DNA from: Reticulitermes speratus
Lineage: Eukaryota; Arthropoda; Insecta; Blattodea; Rhinotermitidae
Direction of reading: 5' to 3'
NCBI GenBank assembly: GCA_021186555.1
Contig: JAJKFL010000005.1
Location: forward strand, 47,457,135 to 47,521,134
Length of the DNA stretch: 64,000 nt
Shown: positions 24,301-34,877 of the stretch, piece after piece
How positions within the stretch are numbered: position 1 is the stretch's first letter
How the letters are laid out: each line of letters starts with the position of its first letter
The notes under the pieces: model-generated
The model's input: the letters and a program-made list of their open reading frames with translations, nothing else
Told to the model about the DNA's origin: nothing
The model's database searches: none
Program-made: the position numbers and the translations under genes

Positions 24301-24591
24301 GTTTATATCAGAAGCCGGACATAGTTGTGGAAATAAAAAGGGCAAGAATGAGATGGGCAGGGCATGTACAAAGAATGCCAGAAGAAAGAGTGGTAAAGAA
24401 AATGTTCACTGGACAACCAGGGGCAGCAGGAGGAAGGGGAGGCCCAGACTCACATGGGTGGACGATTTGGAGGAAGATCTGAAGAAAATAGGAATAAGAG
24501 GATGGAGAAGGATGGCGGAGGATAGAGAGGGATGGAGGCAGGCTATTGCAGAGGTCCAGGCCCTTCAAGGGCTGTAGCACCACAGATGATG
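21320..24591 (+). mobile_element. RTE-like non-LTR retrotransposon, near full length
   Basis: About 3,270 bp flanked by 14-bp target duplications. It has a ~230-bp 5' leader starting in a C-run (21,319-21,330), one large frame (21,551-24,577), and no poly-A: the element ends in GATGATG immediately after the coding region, as is typical of the RTE clade. It sits inside a minus-strand S2 SINE. A single long frame suggests a recent insertion, with the reservation given for the C-terminus. Confidence 0.85.
21551..24577 (+). CDS. Endonuclease/reverse transcriptase of the RTE-like element (1,008 aa)
   Basis: The protein nicks the target DNA and copies its own RNA at the nick. An APE-type endonuclease fills ~28-270, with TWNVRTL (34-40), QETKW (64-68), GDMNAKIG (168-175), IDHVII and TDHF (264-267). 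The reverse transcriptase lies at ~500-780, with NNKAPGEDNIPAELLK (~520), IDFRKAYDS (~648), GLRQGDVLSPLLFN and the catalytic YADD (746-749). A basic C-terminal part with GRPRLTWVDDLEEDLK follows. About 24,302-24,430 is read in a shifted frame: the other frame gives the usual LYQKPDIVVEIKRARMRWAGHVQRMPEE. A one-base gain near 24,303 and a one-base loss near 24,425 thus cancel out. The frame stays open but ~40 conserved residues are replaced, so activity is doubtful. Start chosen as the first ATG of the frame. Confidence 0.85.
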   Translation: MKPRNQKIDSRRTGYGKGQRDRKRRGRNDVTLATWNVRTLGKPGALRAVKEQLSKYNIDIAAIQETKWAGKGIFGSGEHIVLYSGGQQKYGGTGFIVKKQLKKDILNFHPIDERMCYIRIKAKFFMVTLFNVYAPTEEAEGTVKDAFYSKLEEEYNKIPKHDVKIVMGDMNAKIGKERQYRQTRGKESLHRESNDNGHRLIDFAISRNMVVKSTWNQRKDIHKMTWRSPDGSTCNQIDHVIIEARHVSDIMEVKTCRGADGDTDHFMVKIRYRQRIARYREGGRMQQERYDTRKLQDSEIQKTYQEKLKEKLGEEPERWVNGEVEDKWEILKKSVIKAASEIVGKERREEKRKDWFDEECRKVIEQRNEARNRMLQRKTRATVEEYREKRREADKECRKKKRKYEKEKLEEIEELGEKKDIRKFYQKVREEKKGFQPRSIFCKDREGNMIAGKEEMLNRWAEYFEELLNGEGRERIQEEKGDEDEEREGDETDDEMNEEEAEEVKREEVRKAIARLKNNKAPGEDNIPAELLKHGGQEVEGKVYELIKEIWDKETMPRDWTMGVICPIHKKNDKLVCDNYRGNMLLNTAYKVFAQVLAGRLAPETEPLLGEYQCGFRPQRSMMDSIFVVRQVLEKCYEFDVDIYQLYIDFRKAYDSIKRNELKETLKQLEIPGKLRRLVMMTVKETVGKVKFNGDLSNTFKIKRGLRQGDVLSPLLFNLVLERVMRQMPGKRGGTIFNRTTQWLGYADDVEIIARTKRDLQECYVALERKAAEMGLTVSESKTQYMLQTRKGKRNEEQLIINDKRFGKVRSVNYLGTLITEENTITEEIKARMAAGNRSYFTLMHLLRSKTISRHMKISIYQRIIRPVVTYGAEAWTMTKKEEEMLRRWERKILRGIYGAVREGEEWRIRTNGEIQQFISEAGHSCGNKKGKNEMGRACTKNARRKSGKENVHWTTRGSRRKGRPRLTWVDDLEEDLKKIGIRGWRRMAEDREGWRQAIAEVQALQGL

Positions 24592-24680
24592 ATCCCATGT
24601 GCAACGTCACTATTTGAAAACCGGGCCTCCGTGAAGACAGACCGGCGATTGAGCGCCTTTGGCACGGCACGGCACGGCAG
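24592..24680 (-). mobile_element. tRNA-derived SINE, family S2, head part (after the RTE insertion)
   Basis: Starts with the 3' target duplication (24,592-24,605). Minus strand carries the tRNA-like head GGCGCTCAATCGCCGG. Confidence 0.6.
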
Positions 24681-24709
24681 GAACTCGAATTGTTATTATG
24701 ATTTATTAT

Positions 24710-24943
24710 TTCCTTTCGGCCTCAATATGGCCTGGAGTCGAATCAGACTCCAAGAGAAATGAGTAATAGGGATACATCCTGGTGGGTAAAGGCGGTCGGT
24801 GCGTAGGGCTGACAACCTTACCAGCTTCATGTGCCGATTGTCTAGAAATTCTGGGAGCCTCAACCTACTGGAACTCACAGGGCCTGTACAGGAATAGCTT
24901 TACTTTTGTGATTTATTATTATTATTATTATTATTATTATCGC
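24710..24943 (+). mobile_element. SINE family S1 without head, (TTA)n tail
   Basis: Body matches 8,630-8,820 (AAAGGCGGTCGGTGCGTAGG, GTGCCGATTGTCTAGAAATT) and ends in a TTA microsatellite at about 24,912-24,941. The tRNA-like head is absent. Paralog at 46,340-46,555. Confidence 0.6.
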
Positions 24944-27110
24944 ACGTATTTTTCACTTTCCGGAGCGCGCAATCTACTTCACGCACAGGCCTCCTTATAA
25001 CTACTGTCAATTTAATATCGTTACCTGCGACGACATGTTTCCATTTTGAACCTTCGTATCTTCCACCTTTCTTTGGTCTTTCTTTGCTGTAAATTAATTC
25101 CGATATATATTCTGCTCTACTGATAAACCTTCAAACCCACCACAGTGTCACTGTCGATTTTTGAGAATGTACCTCTCAGTGGTAATTTGTTGTGTGTGTT
25201 TTTATATATACACATATACATATATACATCGTTTTGGGCCGCTTCGATGAATGTTGAGGTCATTACCCTTTCTTAATTGGAACTGGAAGTGCAGCTATTC
25301 ATTTATTTGTGCCTTCGTGAGAAAAGAGTTTCGCTAGCCGAAGTATAAAAATATGTTTCATACATTTAAGCTGTCCTGATAAGATACGAGTACGATACGA
25401 CAGGCTACATACAGCCTACACGGAACAGGCCATGAATAAAGATGTACTTCCATGACGTTCGTGACTAAAGCCATAATGTAGCAACTAGGTGCTGTCCAAG
25501 CTTGATTAGTTTTATGAAATCCGAATAACCGAAGGTCTATCTCTTTTGTAAAGCAACTTTTGGACAGTTGCTGCTGGTCGCTCGGTCTGTGAACATTTCA
25601 ATCATATTCAGGTAAGACCTACATAAAAACTAAAAGCAAAAGACATTTTTCACACTTTATGTACTGTCCCATTTACGGTTTGTTTGGTGTTTTATTTGAC
25701 AACGGTGTTCATTCCTAAGAATATACACGGTCGACAGTAGATGAATGTCATACAAGTATGAAGCATTCGTTTATTGACAGTGATAGGAAAAACCCGAGAA
25801 CTGGTAGAAAGACGTAACCTAGGGCCACTTTATCCACCAAAGACCCAAATTAATTGCAATTTTGTCCAACCGGAGCCTCCGTGGTAAGGAGCAGGAGACT
25901 ACCCGCCTTATTTGCAGTACTTCATATGGTGAGTTTGTTTAGAGTGGCAATCAATTGATCAGTTGTATTCGTGTAGAAAATGCAACACTGCAGACACGTG
26001 AATTCAAAAAAAAACTTAGGAAAGGACTCTGACCTCAGTACATGCACAGTTGCTAAAAGTGTGTGACAGACTGAAACAATTCTAAGAGACTGTAAAAAAG
26101 GCCAGTATTACAGCCGCGATTTGAACTCTGAACGAACGAACAGGATACACAAATACATGAAACACCGGACCCAGACAGTCAGTGGATAAGCAACAACCTA
26201 CAATCAGTAGTGCACTTCTTGTGACACTGGGCCATGACAGCGTGTCACAAGGCACGCACATAAGTTCTCAAACACTAAAAATAAAAAAATCTGCTTTACG
26301 TGGGCTGTACTTTGTTCCTAGAAATTTGTGCAGAAATGCAGTAACCACTTTCTCTCTTCTCCACCAAGCTTCATCATCTATCTGTCGGTTCACACGTTGC
26401 CAATAGATCAAAGCGCTGTTTGACCTAGATGAAATCTGGCCTACAAACATGGCGACAGGAGCGTAAAAATTCGTGAAACGGGTTGTAACGAAAACTGGTA
26501 TCAGCGAACTGTGACATTGTGTGCCTACACGCTATTGTGTTTTACGTCACGGAAAGTGACACAAAACCTTCGTCACCTAAGGCACACACTTCAGTCACAA
26601 GCGGAAAATTGTGGCTGAACACAAAATGACAAATATCACTAAGAGCAGGTCGTGCCAAAACAGCAGACCCAGAACATATGCATTCACAGAAATAAGGCGG
26701 GAAACCCCCGCTGCAAACTTCATCACAGATCAAAACACCAACAATCGGAAATTTACAAACTGACAGGGAAAACAATCTTATAAGACAACTGGAATTCTTG
26801 ACAGAATTATCTCCGAAAACGTTCTTTAAAACAGGAAAAATGATTAACAAATTTAGCATTAGACACAAAAGAAAATGTTATATGAAGCGAAATATGATCA
26901 TTTCTGATTTGAATAAAATTCAAAACAGTACACGAGCATTTTATATACGGCATATTTCGCTGTTTTAACACGCATAGTATTCAGAAAAGTTCAAGAGAGT
27001 CTCTAATGTTCATATGCTCGGGGCCATGTTTTTGGAAAAATCTACGAGAAACTTCAAAAATTTCTGCGCCAAGAGGATGGAACGAAGCAACAGCCGATCA
27101 GAGGGCACAT
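24944..27110. other. Duplicated intergenic sequence leading into a type B upstream flank
   Basis: No gene. About 24,944-25,540 matches 46,550-47,140. About 26,095-26,470 carries the tRNA-like block seen at 4,803, and 26,520-26,850 matches the type B upstream block at 5,230-5,560. Confidence 0.5.
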
Positions 27111-27841
27111 AATAAATACGTGACATAATTAAAAACATAAATGCCCGCGCTAATTGGCGTCTCGATGTATAGGCAACCCCTACACAGATGTATCGAAATG
27201 ATGCATTTGGACCAAAGGTTCAGATAGTACTACACTAATAAAGGTAAATTTCTCCCTAGAACAGGGCATGAAGGCCCAGAGGGTGAGTAGAGATACAGCT
27301 CTACTCTTTCTTTAACCCTGGCGCTAGATGAGGGTGGATGGTCAGCTTCACGCTCTGGCCGCTTTATCCCCGGGAAAGAGACCCGGCACCCCTTTTATAG
27401 GAGGCAGGGCGGGCATCAGGGCTGGTCTGAACGGCTGAGAAAAATCTCGCCACCACCGGGAATCGATCCGCGAACCGTCCAGCCTGTAGCGAGTCGCTAT
27501 ACATACTACGCTATCCCTGCCCCACTACACTAATAAGACATACACAATATTCACATACAAATACAATCACGTTGTTGATGTGCATCCTGTACCACTGCAC
27601 ATTCCTTACACTCCAAAATTACAACAAATGTCTCTACAGTGATTCTTTGTACATACATCCTCACTTCAGTGTACAATGTATTAACTTGCTAGCAGGCATT
27701 ACTAAGACACACAAAACAGTAAAATGCTCATTTAAGTGACAAACAACTCATTCACCTAAAAAACAGCGATATTTCTTCAGTATCTCCTGTGTCTATATGA
27801 AATGTTCTCACTTCTAGTTAATTAATTTTTGTCCATTCGTT
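27110..27841 (+). other. Upstream flank of a lost type B receptor gene
   Basis: Apart from the S4 SINE at 27,242, this follows 39,420-39,837 up to the words GTCCATTCGTT, which directly precede ACAG-ATG in the intact gene arrangement. At 27,841 it switches to a minus-strand S2 SINE instead of the receptor. The gene (about 2 kb) has been deleted with the breakpoint in the splice acceptor. Confidence 0.7.
27229..27536 (-). mobile_element. tRNA-derived SINE, family S4, with 13-bp target duplication
   Basis: Element body 27,242-27,523. Both sides carry ACTACACTAATAA (27,229-27,241 and 27,524-27,536). On the minus strand, GGGATAGCGTAGTATGTATA looks like an A box and GGTTCGCGGATCGATTCCCG contains a B box. 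The paralog near 39,510-39,540 is empty. Confidence 0.75.
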
Positions 27842-27945
27842 GTGACCATAAATCCCAAAAGATAAGGATGGTTTCGAATCTGGGCTTCCGTGGTAGAAAT
27901 TAGGCGATTAACCGCCAGGGACACGGCACGACTCCGAGCTGCTAT
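27842..27945 (-). mobile_element. tRNA-derived SINE, family S2, partial
   Basis: Minus strand head with GGCGGTTAATCGCC and B box CCAGATTCGAAACC; body cut off at the junction with the type B flank. Confidence 0.6.
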
Positions 27946-28372
27946 TGCAATTACTCATATTATTATAATTATTATGTTCTTAATTATTGTCGTAAATAGA
28001 CTAGTAATTTTCTATTTCTTACAACATAACCCACATTTAAGATTTATCTCCATGTAAAGTATGAAATGCTTTTCCCGAGACGAATCTAAAATGGGGTTAT
28101 AATCCATAAAGAAGCACCATTATAATTTTGTGCAAGAATAAAGAGATATGCGAAGCGATAAAGTATATGCTATTGCCATTTGAAATTTTGACATCAAGTT
28201 TTGCCAAGTTTCAATTTTTGTTGCAAAACCAAAATAATGTCCCACAATAAAAGTGTCGGCAACTCCCTGCTGCAGTAAGCAGTACGCCTTTATACCGACC
28301 GACGGTGCGATACGGATGTACTTCAAACAGAAACGTGAATTCATGGTTACAACCAATGACGAAAGAAGTGAA
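27946..28372. other. Sequence before the minisatellite
   Basis: No gene. About 28,186-28,372 matches 14,330-14,515. Confidence 0.5.
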
Positions 28373-29028
28373 AATGTAAGTATATTACACAGAAAGGTAG
28401 CGCAGTGTACAGTTACAATATAAATGTAAGTATATTACACAGAAAGGTAGCGCAGTGTACAGTTACAATATAAATGTAAGTATATTACACAGAACGGTAG
28501 AGCAGTGTACAGTTACAATATAAATGTAAGTATATTACACAGAAAGGTAGCGCAGTGTACAGTTACAATATAAATGTAAGTATATTACACAGAAAGGTAG
28601 CGCAGTGTACAGTTACAATATAAATGTAAGTATATTACACAGAAAGGTAGCGCAGTGTACAGTTACAATATAAATGTAAGTATATTACACAGAAAGGTAG
28701 CGCAGTGTACAGTTACAATATAAATGTAAGTATAATACACAGAAAGGTAGCGTAGTGTACAGTTACAATATAAATGTAAGTATATTACACAGAAAGGTAG
28801 CGCAGTGTACAGTTACAATATAAATGTAAGTATATTACACAGAAAGGTAGCGCAGTGTATAGTTACAATATAAATGTAAGTATATTACACAGAAAGGTAG
28901 CGCAGTGTACAGTTACAATATAAATGTAAGTATATTACACAGAAAGGTAGCGCAGTGTACAGTTACAATATAAATGTAAGTATATTACACAGAAAGGTAG
29001 CGCAGTGTACAATTACAATGCGAATGTA
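28373..29028 (+). repeat. 50-bp minisatellite, about 13 units
   Basis: Near-identical 50-bp units start every 50 bases from 28,381 to 28,981 (TATTACACAGAAAGGTAGCG is the core word). A few units differ by single bases, for example at about 28,495, 28,733 and 28,860. The last unit is diverged. There are no unique spacers, so it is not CRISPR-like. It ends just before an S2 SINE. Confidence 0.95.
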
Positions 29029-29064
29029 CCAGACTCAAAGGCGAAGACTAACACAGAAATATGT

Positions 29065-29350
29065 CGTGCCATGGCTCTGGCGGTTAGTCGCCGGCCTCCC
29101 ACCGTGGAGGACTAAGTTCAATCACGGGTCAGCCAATGTGGTATATGTGGGTTACAAAGTGGAACTGGGACAACTTTTTCACCGACTACCAGGTTTTTCC
29201 CCAGTGAATTTCATTCCACCTTTGCTCCATTACTTGGAAAAAAGAAAAAGCTGATCAACTTTCTCTTCGTCTTAATCACAAGGGTTGAACAATAAGCCTT
29301 AAGGCTGACGTGCGTCCATAGCTTCTGTTACGGGGCCCTTCTAAAAAAAT
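29065..29350 (+). mobile_element. tRNA-derived SINE, family S2, with head
   Basis: Head CGTGCCATGGCTCTGGCGG and B box GTTCAATCACGGGTC, then the S2 body and GGGGCCCTTCT before an A-run. Paralog of 14,658-14,935. Confidence 0.65.
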
Positions 29351-29479
29351 AACGACTGAAAGGTCATTGGCACATAAACTAAGTAACAGAGGCGTCATCA
29401 CCTGCACAAACGTGGAGTCACGGAAAAGCTGTATATATTGCATGAAGAGTACTATGCCTATAATTAAAAGTGCAACTGT

Positions 29480-29865
29480 GTAAATTTGAAAATATGTTCT
29501 AAATATCTGACAAAGACTTAAGAGATGAGAAACGACACGCAGGACCGCTGGTCATACAGGTAGCACAGTGACAATAAAGGTGCAAAGGTCAAGAAAAAAG
29601 AAAACATTTGGTAATGAGTCCATAAAGAGGCTGGAAACCAAACCTAACGAGTGACTGGACGTCAGTTATATTTTGACATTGACTGACTTGGAGAAGGTAT
29701 AAATCGGAAAGTGAAGTGCACTTCGTCAGACTCCCGATGAAATGCACTAAATATTCATGATATCTGCTCATTATTATTAGGAGATGTGGTATCACTTGTC
29801 TCAAATACGAACGTTTGAACGGTAACGGACAGTAACATCTAGGTGCTTGTTTCTGTGAATTGCAG
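29480..29865 (+). promoter_or_regulatory. Type A IR promoter region (TATA at 29,698, initiator A at 29,728)
   Basis: TATAAAT at 29,698-29,704 and TCAG with A at 29,728 have the standard 30-base spacing of an insect core promoter. The receptor ATG at 29,866 follows a GAATTGCAG acceptor, so a short 5' UTR intron is likely; the donor is not certain (GTAACG near 29,821 or GTATCA near 29,790). Copies of the block lie at 1,380-1,690 and 32,870-33,180. Confidence 0.5.
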
Positions 29866-31855
29866 ATGGCGTCCATTCAACTGAAGAAACTGATCAAACT
29901 GCTGCTGACTGCAATGCTAAGTTCCGTCGTTCCTGCAGCAGGAAATGCCCTTCTGACTGCCGAACAGCGACATACGGCTTTGTGTGTACAGACGATCGCA
30001 CACCACTACTTCAATCATGGGCGAACCACCGTCGTCTCCATGCCACAAAACTTACGTAACAACAGTAGGCGGCCCCTGATTCAGTTCCAATACAGCGATG
30101 ACTTACAGCTGGTGGACTTGGTGCTTCAGCACGTTCACGAGGACACTTGTTGTCCAGTACAGATGCTGCCGTCAGAACCAAAGGTGATCACATTAGCTGA
30201 GATCAATTACAGCTACATTATCTTCATCTGGCGAGAGGAGGAAGAAGAAGACATCATAGACATTCTTCATTCCCAAATTAGCTTCCAGAAAGATAGTGAA
30301 CTTTTGCAATGGAATCCTCTAGGAAGGTTTGTTGTCGTGATAACTGACCAAGAGAGCAGTTCCCTTCGGTCCGTGGCTCTCAATATATATGAAACAATGT
30401 GGACAGAGTACAACATCGTTGACACCGTAGTTCTTATCCCAGATTCTTCAGGAAATAGCACTGTGTTGAATTTGTACACTGGATTCCCATACCAAAACGA
30501 AAATTGCGGAAAAGTGAAAGACGTTACTCTGGTGGATCAATGGGTACTCGAAAACAACGGCACATTCTCTAAAAAATCGAATTTGTTCCCCTCAAACATT
30601 CCAAATAATTTTCAAAACTGCGTTATTAAAGTATCGGCAATAGGATTCCATCCCTTTGTGAGTTTGATTAAAGAAGAGAGGAAAGAAGACGGCAGTACAG
30701 TGTATGAAGTACGAGGGTTGATAGTTGAGTATTTGCTGCTTTCGATGAAGAAAATGAACATAACGGTTGAGTTTCTTCAACCTTCACTAGACATTTCATT
30801 TCAAGCAGCTTGGCAGAATTTACCAAAATTAATGACCGGTATGGCTGACGTATTGGTCGGCATAGTTCCCCTGTTGCCAATATTAATTACAGCATCGACT
30901 GAAACTTCTATACCATACATTTCTGACGCGGCCAAATGGTTCGTACCTTGCCCCAAACCTATTTCAAGGATTGAAAGAATCGTGACCGTGTTCGATGCAT
31001 TTGTCTGGCTAACAATGATAACTGTCTTCATTCTAACATCAGCATTGTTTTGGTGTTTAACCAGGTACCCGGACCGAATGGTTCAAAACGAGTCAAAAAA
31101 TTTGCAGCAAACAATACAAAACCCTATGTACAATGCGTGGAGTATTTTTATTGGGGTATCGGTTCCCCAGATGCCCAGAACTTGGAAATTGAGAAACTTC
31201 TTTCTTATTTATATATCTTACTGTTTTGTTATAAGCACAGTGTTTCAAGCATATTTCATATCGTATCTTGTCGAACCTGGATATGAAAAGAAAATTGAAA
31301 CTTTCCAAGAACTGTTAGATTCCAGTGTGAATTATGGATTCAATGCTGCTGTTGAGTTCGGTATGTGGACAATGGAATATACGGACCACGACTTGTTCCC
31401 TTCTACACGCCGCGTAGATGCGTTTATCTGAAATCCTGCATAAAACGAATGATGTCTGATGGCGATGTTGCTACTATTTCTGCCCAATGTATGCCAAATA
31501 CCTCGCGAATGAATTCGGACAGCATGGCGAAATTAAGTCCCCTTGTTCTTTAGACGAGAATTTCATTTACGGAAGTGTTGTTGCTTTGTTCCGTAAAGGA
31601 AATCCACTGCTGAGCCAACTTAACACTCTCTTCAGACGATGTCTTGAAGGAGGACTTGTGGAAAGATATTGGGCACAACTGAACCACGAAGCTCTTTTAA
31701 ACAGCAAAACGAAATCTGACCAAGAGAGAAGTAGCATGTATTTTGTATTTACACTTTCGCACATGAAACCAGCATTCAGTATCCTTGGTTTTGGATATGT
31801 GTGCAGCACCATGGCGCTTCTCGCAGAATGCTTACACAGGCGCTTCAGTAAATGA
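29866..31855 (+). pseudogene. Type A ionotropic receptor, nearly intact, two frameshifts near the end
   Basis: Open from ATG 29,866 for ~521 codons. It shows a signal peptide (residues ~8-27), N-terminal region, S1 (NCVIKVSAIGFHPF to KWFVPCPKP), M1, pore with SVPQMPRTWK, M3 ending FISYLVEPGYEKK, and the start of S2. One base is missing near 31,418, giving a stop at 31,429-31,431, and another near 31,484. The rest of S2 and the last helix follow in the original sense to 31,855. It has the only complete type A promoter here, so it could be a live gene if the two lost bases are assembly errors. TTG at 29,860 is in frame but lies in the acceptor and is not the start. Confidence 0.85.
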
Positions 31856-32694
31856 TGACACGACGTCCATGGAACACATCCGCCTTGAAGCACAAGATTA
31901 ATCTCGAATGTACTCACCGCTCCGCTTCTCCCACTCTTCCATCGCAGTTGCTACATAGCAATTTTGCTTTTTACCATGATTCTACGTGTTTTAGAGCAGT
32001 TAGCAGTGTAAATGCGTGGGGAGTTTTTACGCCACATAGACCTAACAGCACTGTCTTTAAGAAATACACTCTGAAGTAACTTAGCACAGATTCAGGAACT
32101 CAAAATATATTAAGTATATTGAAGATAATCTATCACCGTGAAGCAAGGTTAAAAATCATGATCTCTTTAAGTATTTTAAATTTGCAACATGTGTGTACTT
32201 TTTTACGATTAATTTCTCTGAAGGCGAAAGAGGCATCTTCGTCCGAAATATGGATACGCTAACCCACAGTTTCTTAACAGGCGTATTCGAGTCCGAGCTT
32301 GAAGCCAGAAGTCGCAGATTTAACCAATGAAAAAGGACAAAATACTTAACGCTTAACAACATTTAATAAATCTGTGCTATTCCCTAACATTAGAACGTTC
32401 ACTCAGAGTTAATCAGATCTGTATAACATTAGCTAATTATCATGTGAACAAGACGTGTGAACAATTGCTCTGTAACTTAAATATTGCACCTGCTGATATT
32501 TATATGTGATTAGAAATATTAATAAATAGCTGTGCATAAGTTATAAATTTTATGTGACAAATATTCAGAAGTGCACTTTCTCGTATAGTGACACATATCA
32601 CCATGCATTATTACTACACCTTCATTTCTAAAACAACACTCTGCATTTATGGGTTGGTATATTATATATATATATATATAATATATATATATAA
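31856..32694. other. 3' flank of the type A receptor with TA microsatellite
   Basis: Matches 365-1,197. TA repeats lie at about 32,664-32,693. No gene. Confidence 0.55.
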
Positions 32695-32696
32695 AG

Positions 32697-32850
32697 GTAC
32701 GCGGTGGAGCAGTTTGTTCAGGCTCTGCGCTACAACACGAAGGGTCATGGGTTTGATTCACGAAGGTTTCATTGGGATTTTCATTGACTTCATCCTTCTG
32801 GCCGCATTTTGGTCCTGTGTTTGACTCAGCTTCTACAGAAATGAGTATAA
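32697..32850 (+). mobile_element. tRNA-derived SINE, family S1, 3'-truncated
   Basis: Paralog of 1,201-1,350 with the same truncation, so the truncation predates the duplication. Confidence 0.6.
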
Positions 32851-33080
32851 TGAAAAATTCAACGTGTAAATTTGTAAATATGTTCTAAATATCTGACAAA
32901 GACTTAAGAGATGAGAAACGACACGCAGGACCGCTGGTCATACAGGTAGCACAGTGACAATAAAGGTGCAAAGGCTAGAGAAAAGAATATCTGGTCATGA
33001 GTCCATAAAGAGGCTGGACACCAAACATACCGAACGACTGGACGTCAGTTATACAGTGACTTTGACTGACTTGGAGAAGG

Positions 33081-33112
33081 TATAAATTCGAAAGTGAAGT
33101 GCACTTCGTCAG
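33081..33112 (+). promoter_or_regulatory. Orphan copy of the type A IR core promoter
   Basis: TATAAAT at 33,081-33,087 and TCAG with A at 33,111, spacing 30. No receptor follows. Paralog of 1,589-1,620. Confidence 0.45.
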
Positions 33113-33799
33113 ACTCCTGATGAACTGCACTAAATATTCATGATATCTGCTCATTATTAAAAGGAGATGTGGTATCACTTGTCTTCCTTTAGAAAACAGC
33201 GCCCTGCACTTAATACACCTAAACAAATTTATACAAAATAATTTCGTACGATTACAAATTTTGCGTGCCGCAAACAACTCACAGTAAAAGCAAAACATAT
33301 GCCTGTCGCGATTGTGAAAATTATCGAAAACAACAGAAAGGCGTACTCTGTATTTCTACCGCACTGACGTGCAGCCTTCTAACGATTTTTACTCACATTT
33401 TAAATTATACGACTAATAAAGTCGACACACTCACAGCTGCAGGAGGAAGTGACATGTCTCGCCTGTTGTTAAGCAAGATACCTATCGTCTCTGCAAACTG
33501 AGCTAACATCATACTCACAGCAGTCCAATCGCACAGTTGTGACTACGCTCTCCACGGCTCCTTACCAACAGGTATTGCTACAGTGTCAGTTACTACCTAC
33601 ACAGCATTAAGCCTTTTGCAAGTACTGTTCTAAAACCCACGCTAGGTTCTACATGTCGGGAAAAATAACAAAGGAACATGTTTACTGAAGACTTAACGAA
33701 CAAAACCTACATACTGCTCTTATAGATTTATTCAACGAAAAAGGCGCTGTAGCTACACAACACTCAATGCTCTCAGTGCGTCAGAATATTATACAGGTA

Positions 33800-34005
33800 A
33801 TAGACAGGGAGATTACGGAGTGGCAACTTGGATAGGATGTGAAACTGGCAGTTGTTTGACGTACACAATTCGTCTACAGGGCCCGGAAAAATCACGAAAT
33901 ACCTAAAAATATGGCCGTTTCCGGGCCGAGATGTGAACGTGGTGCCTCCAGACATAAAGAACAGCAGTAACAGCAACCTCACTACTACGATCAATGACAA
34001 CAGTA
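33800..34005 (-). mobile_element. Probable tRNA-derived SINE, family S5
   Basis: Paralog of 2,300-2,510. Confidence 0.4.
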
Positions 34006-34364
34006 TATAACAACGAACAAGTTTAGAAGCTGTAGGCTACTGTACATTGTATCATATTTCCCAGTCATGATTCGTAGTTGTGTCTAATTTCAGGGGAGGA
34101 GGAATCTAAACACGGCATTGCATAAATAAGACGACGTTAGTCAGGACATTAATACTTAACTCAGTCACATAATTAGTGAGATTTCAGCGCAACATTTCCT
34201 AGACTTCACATTTCACGCACACTACTGAATGCCGCTCACAGCGGCTGTGTTAGCCTCTGAATGCACAGCATACCTGTTTGAGTACCGCTGATTCTTCTGT
34301 TCGGAGGCTTCAGTATTCTCTGTTTTAAACATGTGGTTTAAAAAATCTTTATGGATCTAAGATG

Positions 34365-34620
34365 ACGGTGCGCGGAGGCCCGATTTCGATCCCGGTCTAT
34401 CCATGTGGGGTTTATGGTGGGCAAAGTCGCATTGGGACAGGTTTTTTCCCCGCGTACTTCGGTTTCCCCCTGTCAATTTCATTCCACCGGTGCTCCATTG
34501 CTTGGAAAAATGAAAAAAAAAACTGATCATCTTTCTGTTCATCTTCATCACAGGGTTGCACAAGAAGCCTTAAGGCTGCGGTGCGTCCGTAGCTTCTGCT
34601 GCGGGTCCCTTTAAAAAAAA
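34365..34620 (+). mobile_element. tRNA-derived SINE, family S2, head truncated
   Basis: Paralog of 2,868-3,130, with the same missing head. Confidence 0.65.
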
Positions 34621-34835
34621 AAGACGACGTGCAACATCTGTTTCAGCCGTGGACTCTGAAGGGTGTTTCGCGGCTTGAAGTTACGGAATATGCAGTACAA
34701 TGTGGCAAAGATGTGACAATAATAACGAAAGAAACAAAATGAAGAGACAGCAGGCATACAAAATGTCTTCTAAAATATGAGTGGATATATCAACCAACAA
34801 CTGCACTAATTAAGTTGTATTTACACTTTACAATT

Positions 34836-34877
34836 GCCCTACATATGTTTCGGCCGCAAAGTGACACATCAGGGCTC
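34836..34877 (-). ncRNA. Decayed hammerhead-like motif
   Basis: Paralog of 3,350-3,394. A three-base loss changes the CTGATGATGG part to CTGATGTG, so the core box is broken, while GAAAC, GTA and the GGGC end remain. Confidence 0.35.

Noticed and set aside
28373..29028. Regular repeat array resembling a CRISPR array
   Set aside because: Units are contiguous 50-bp tandem copies without unique spacers, in animal DNA. It is a minisatellite.
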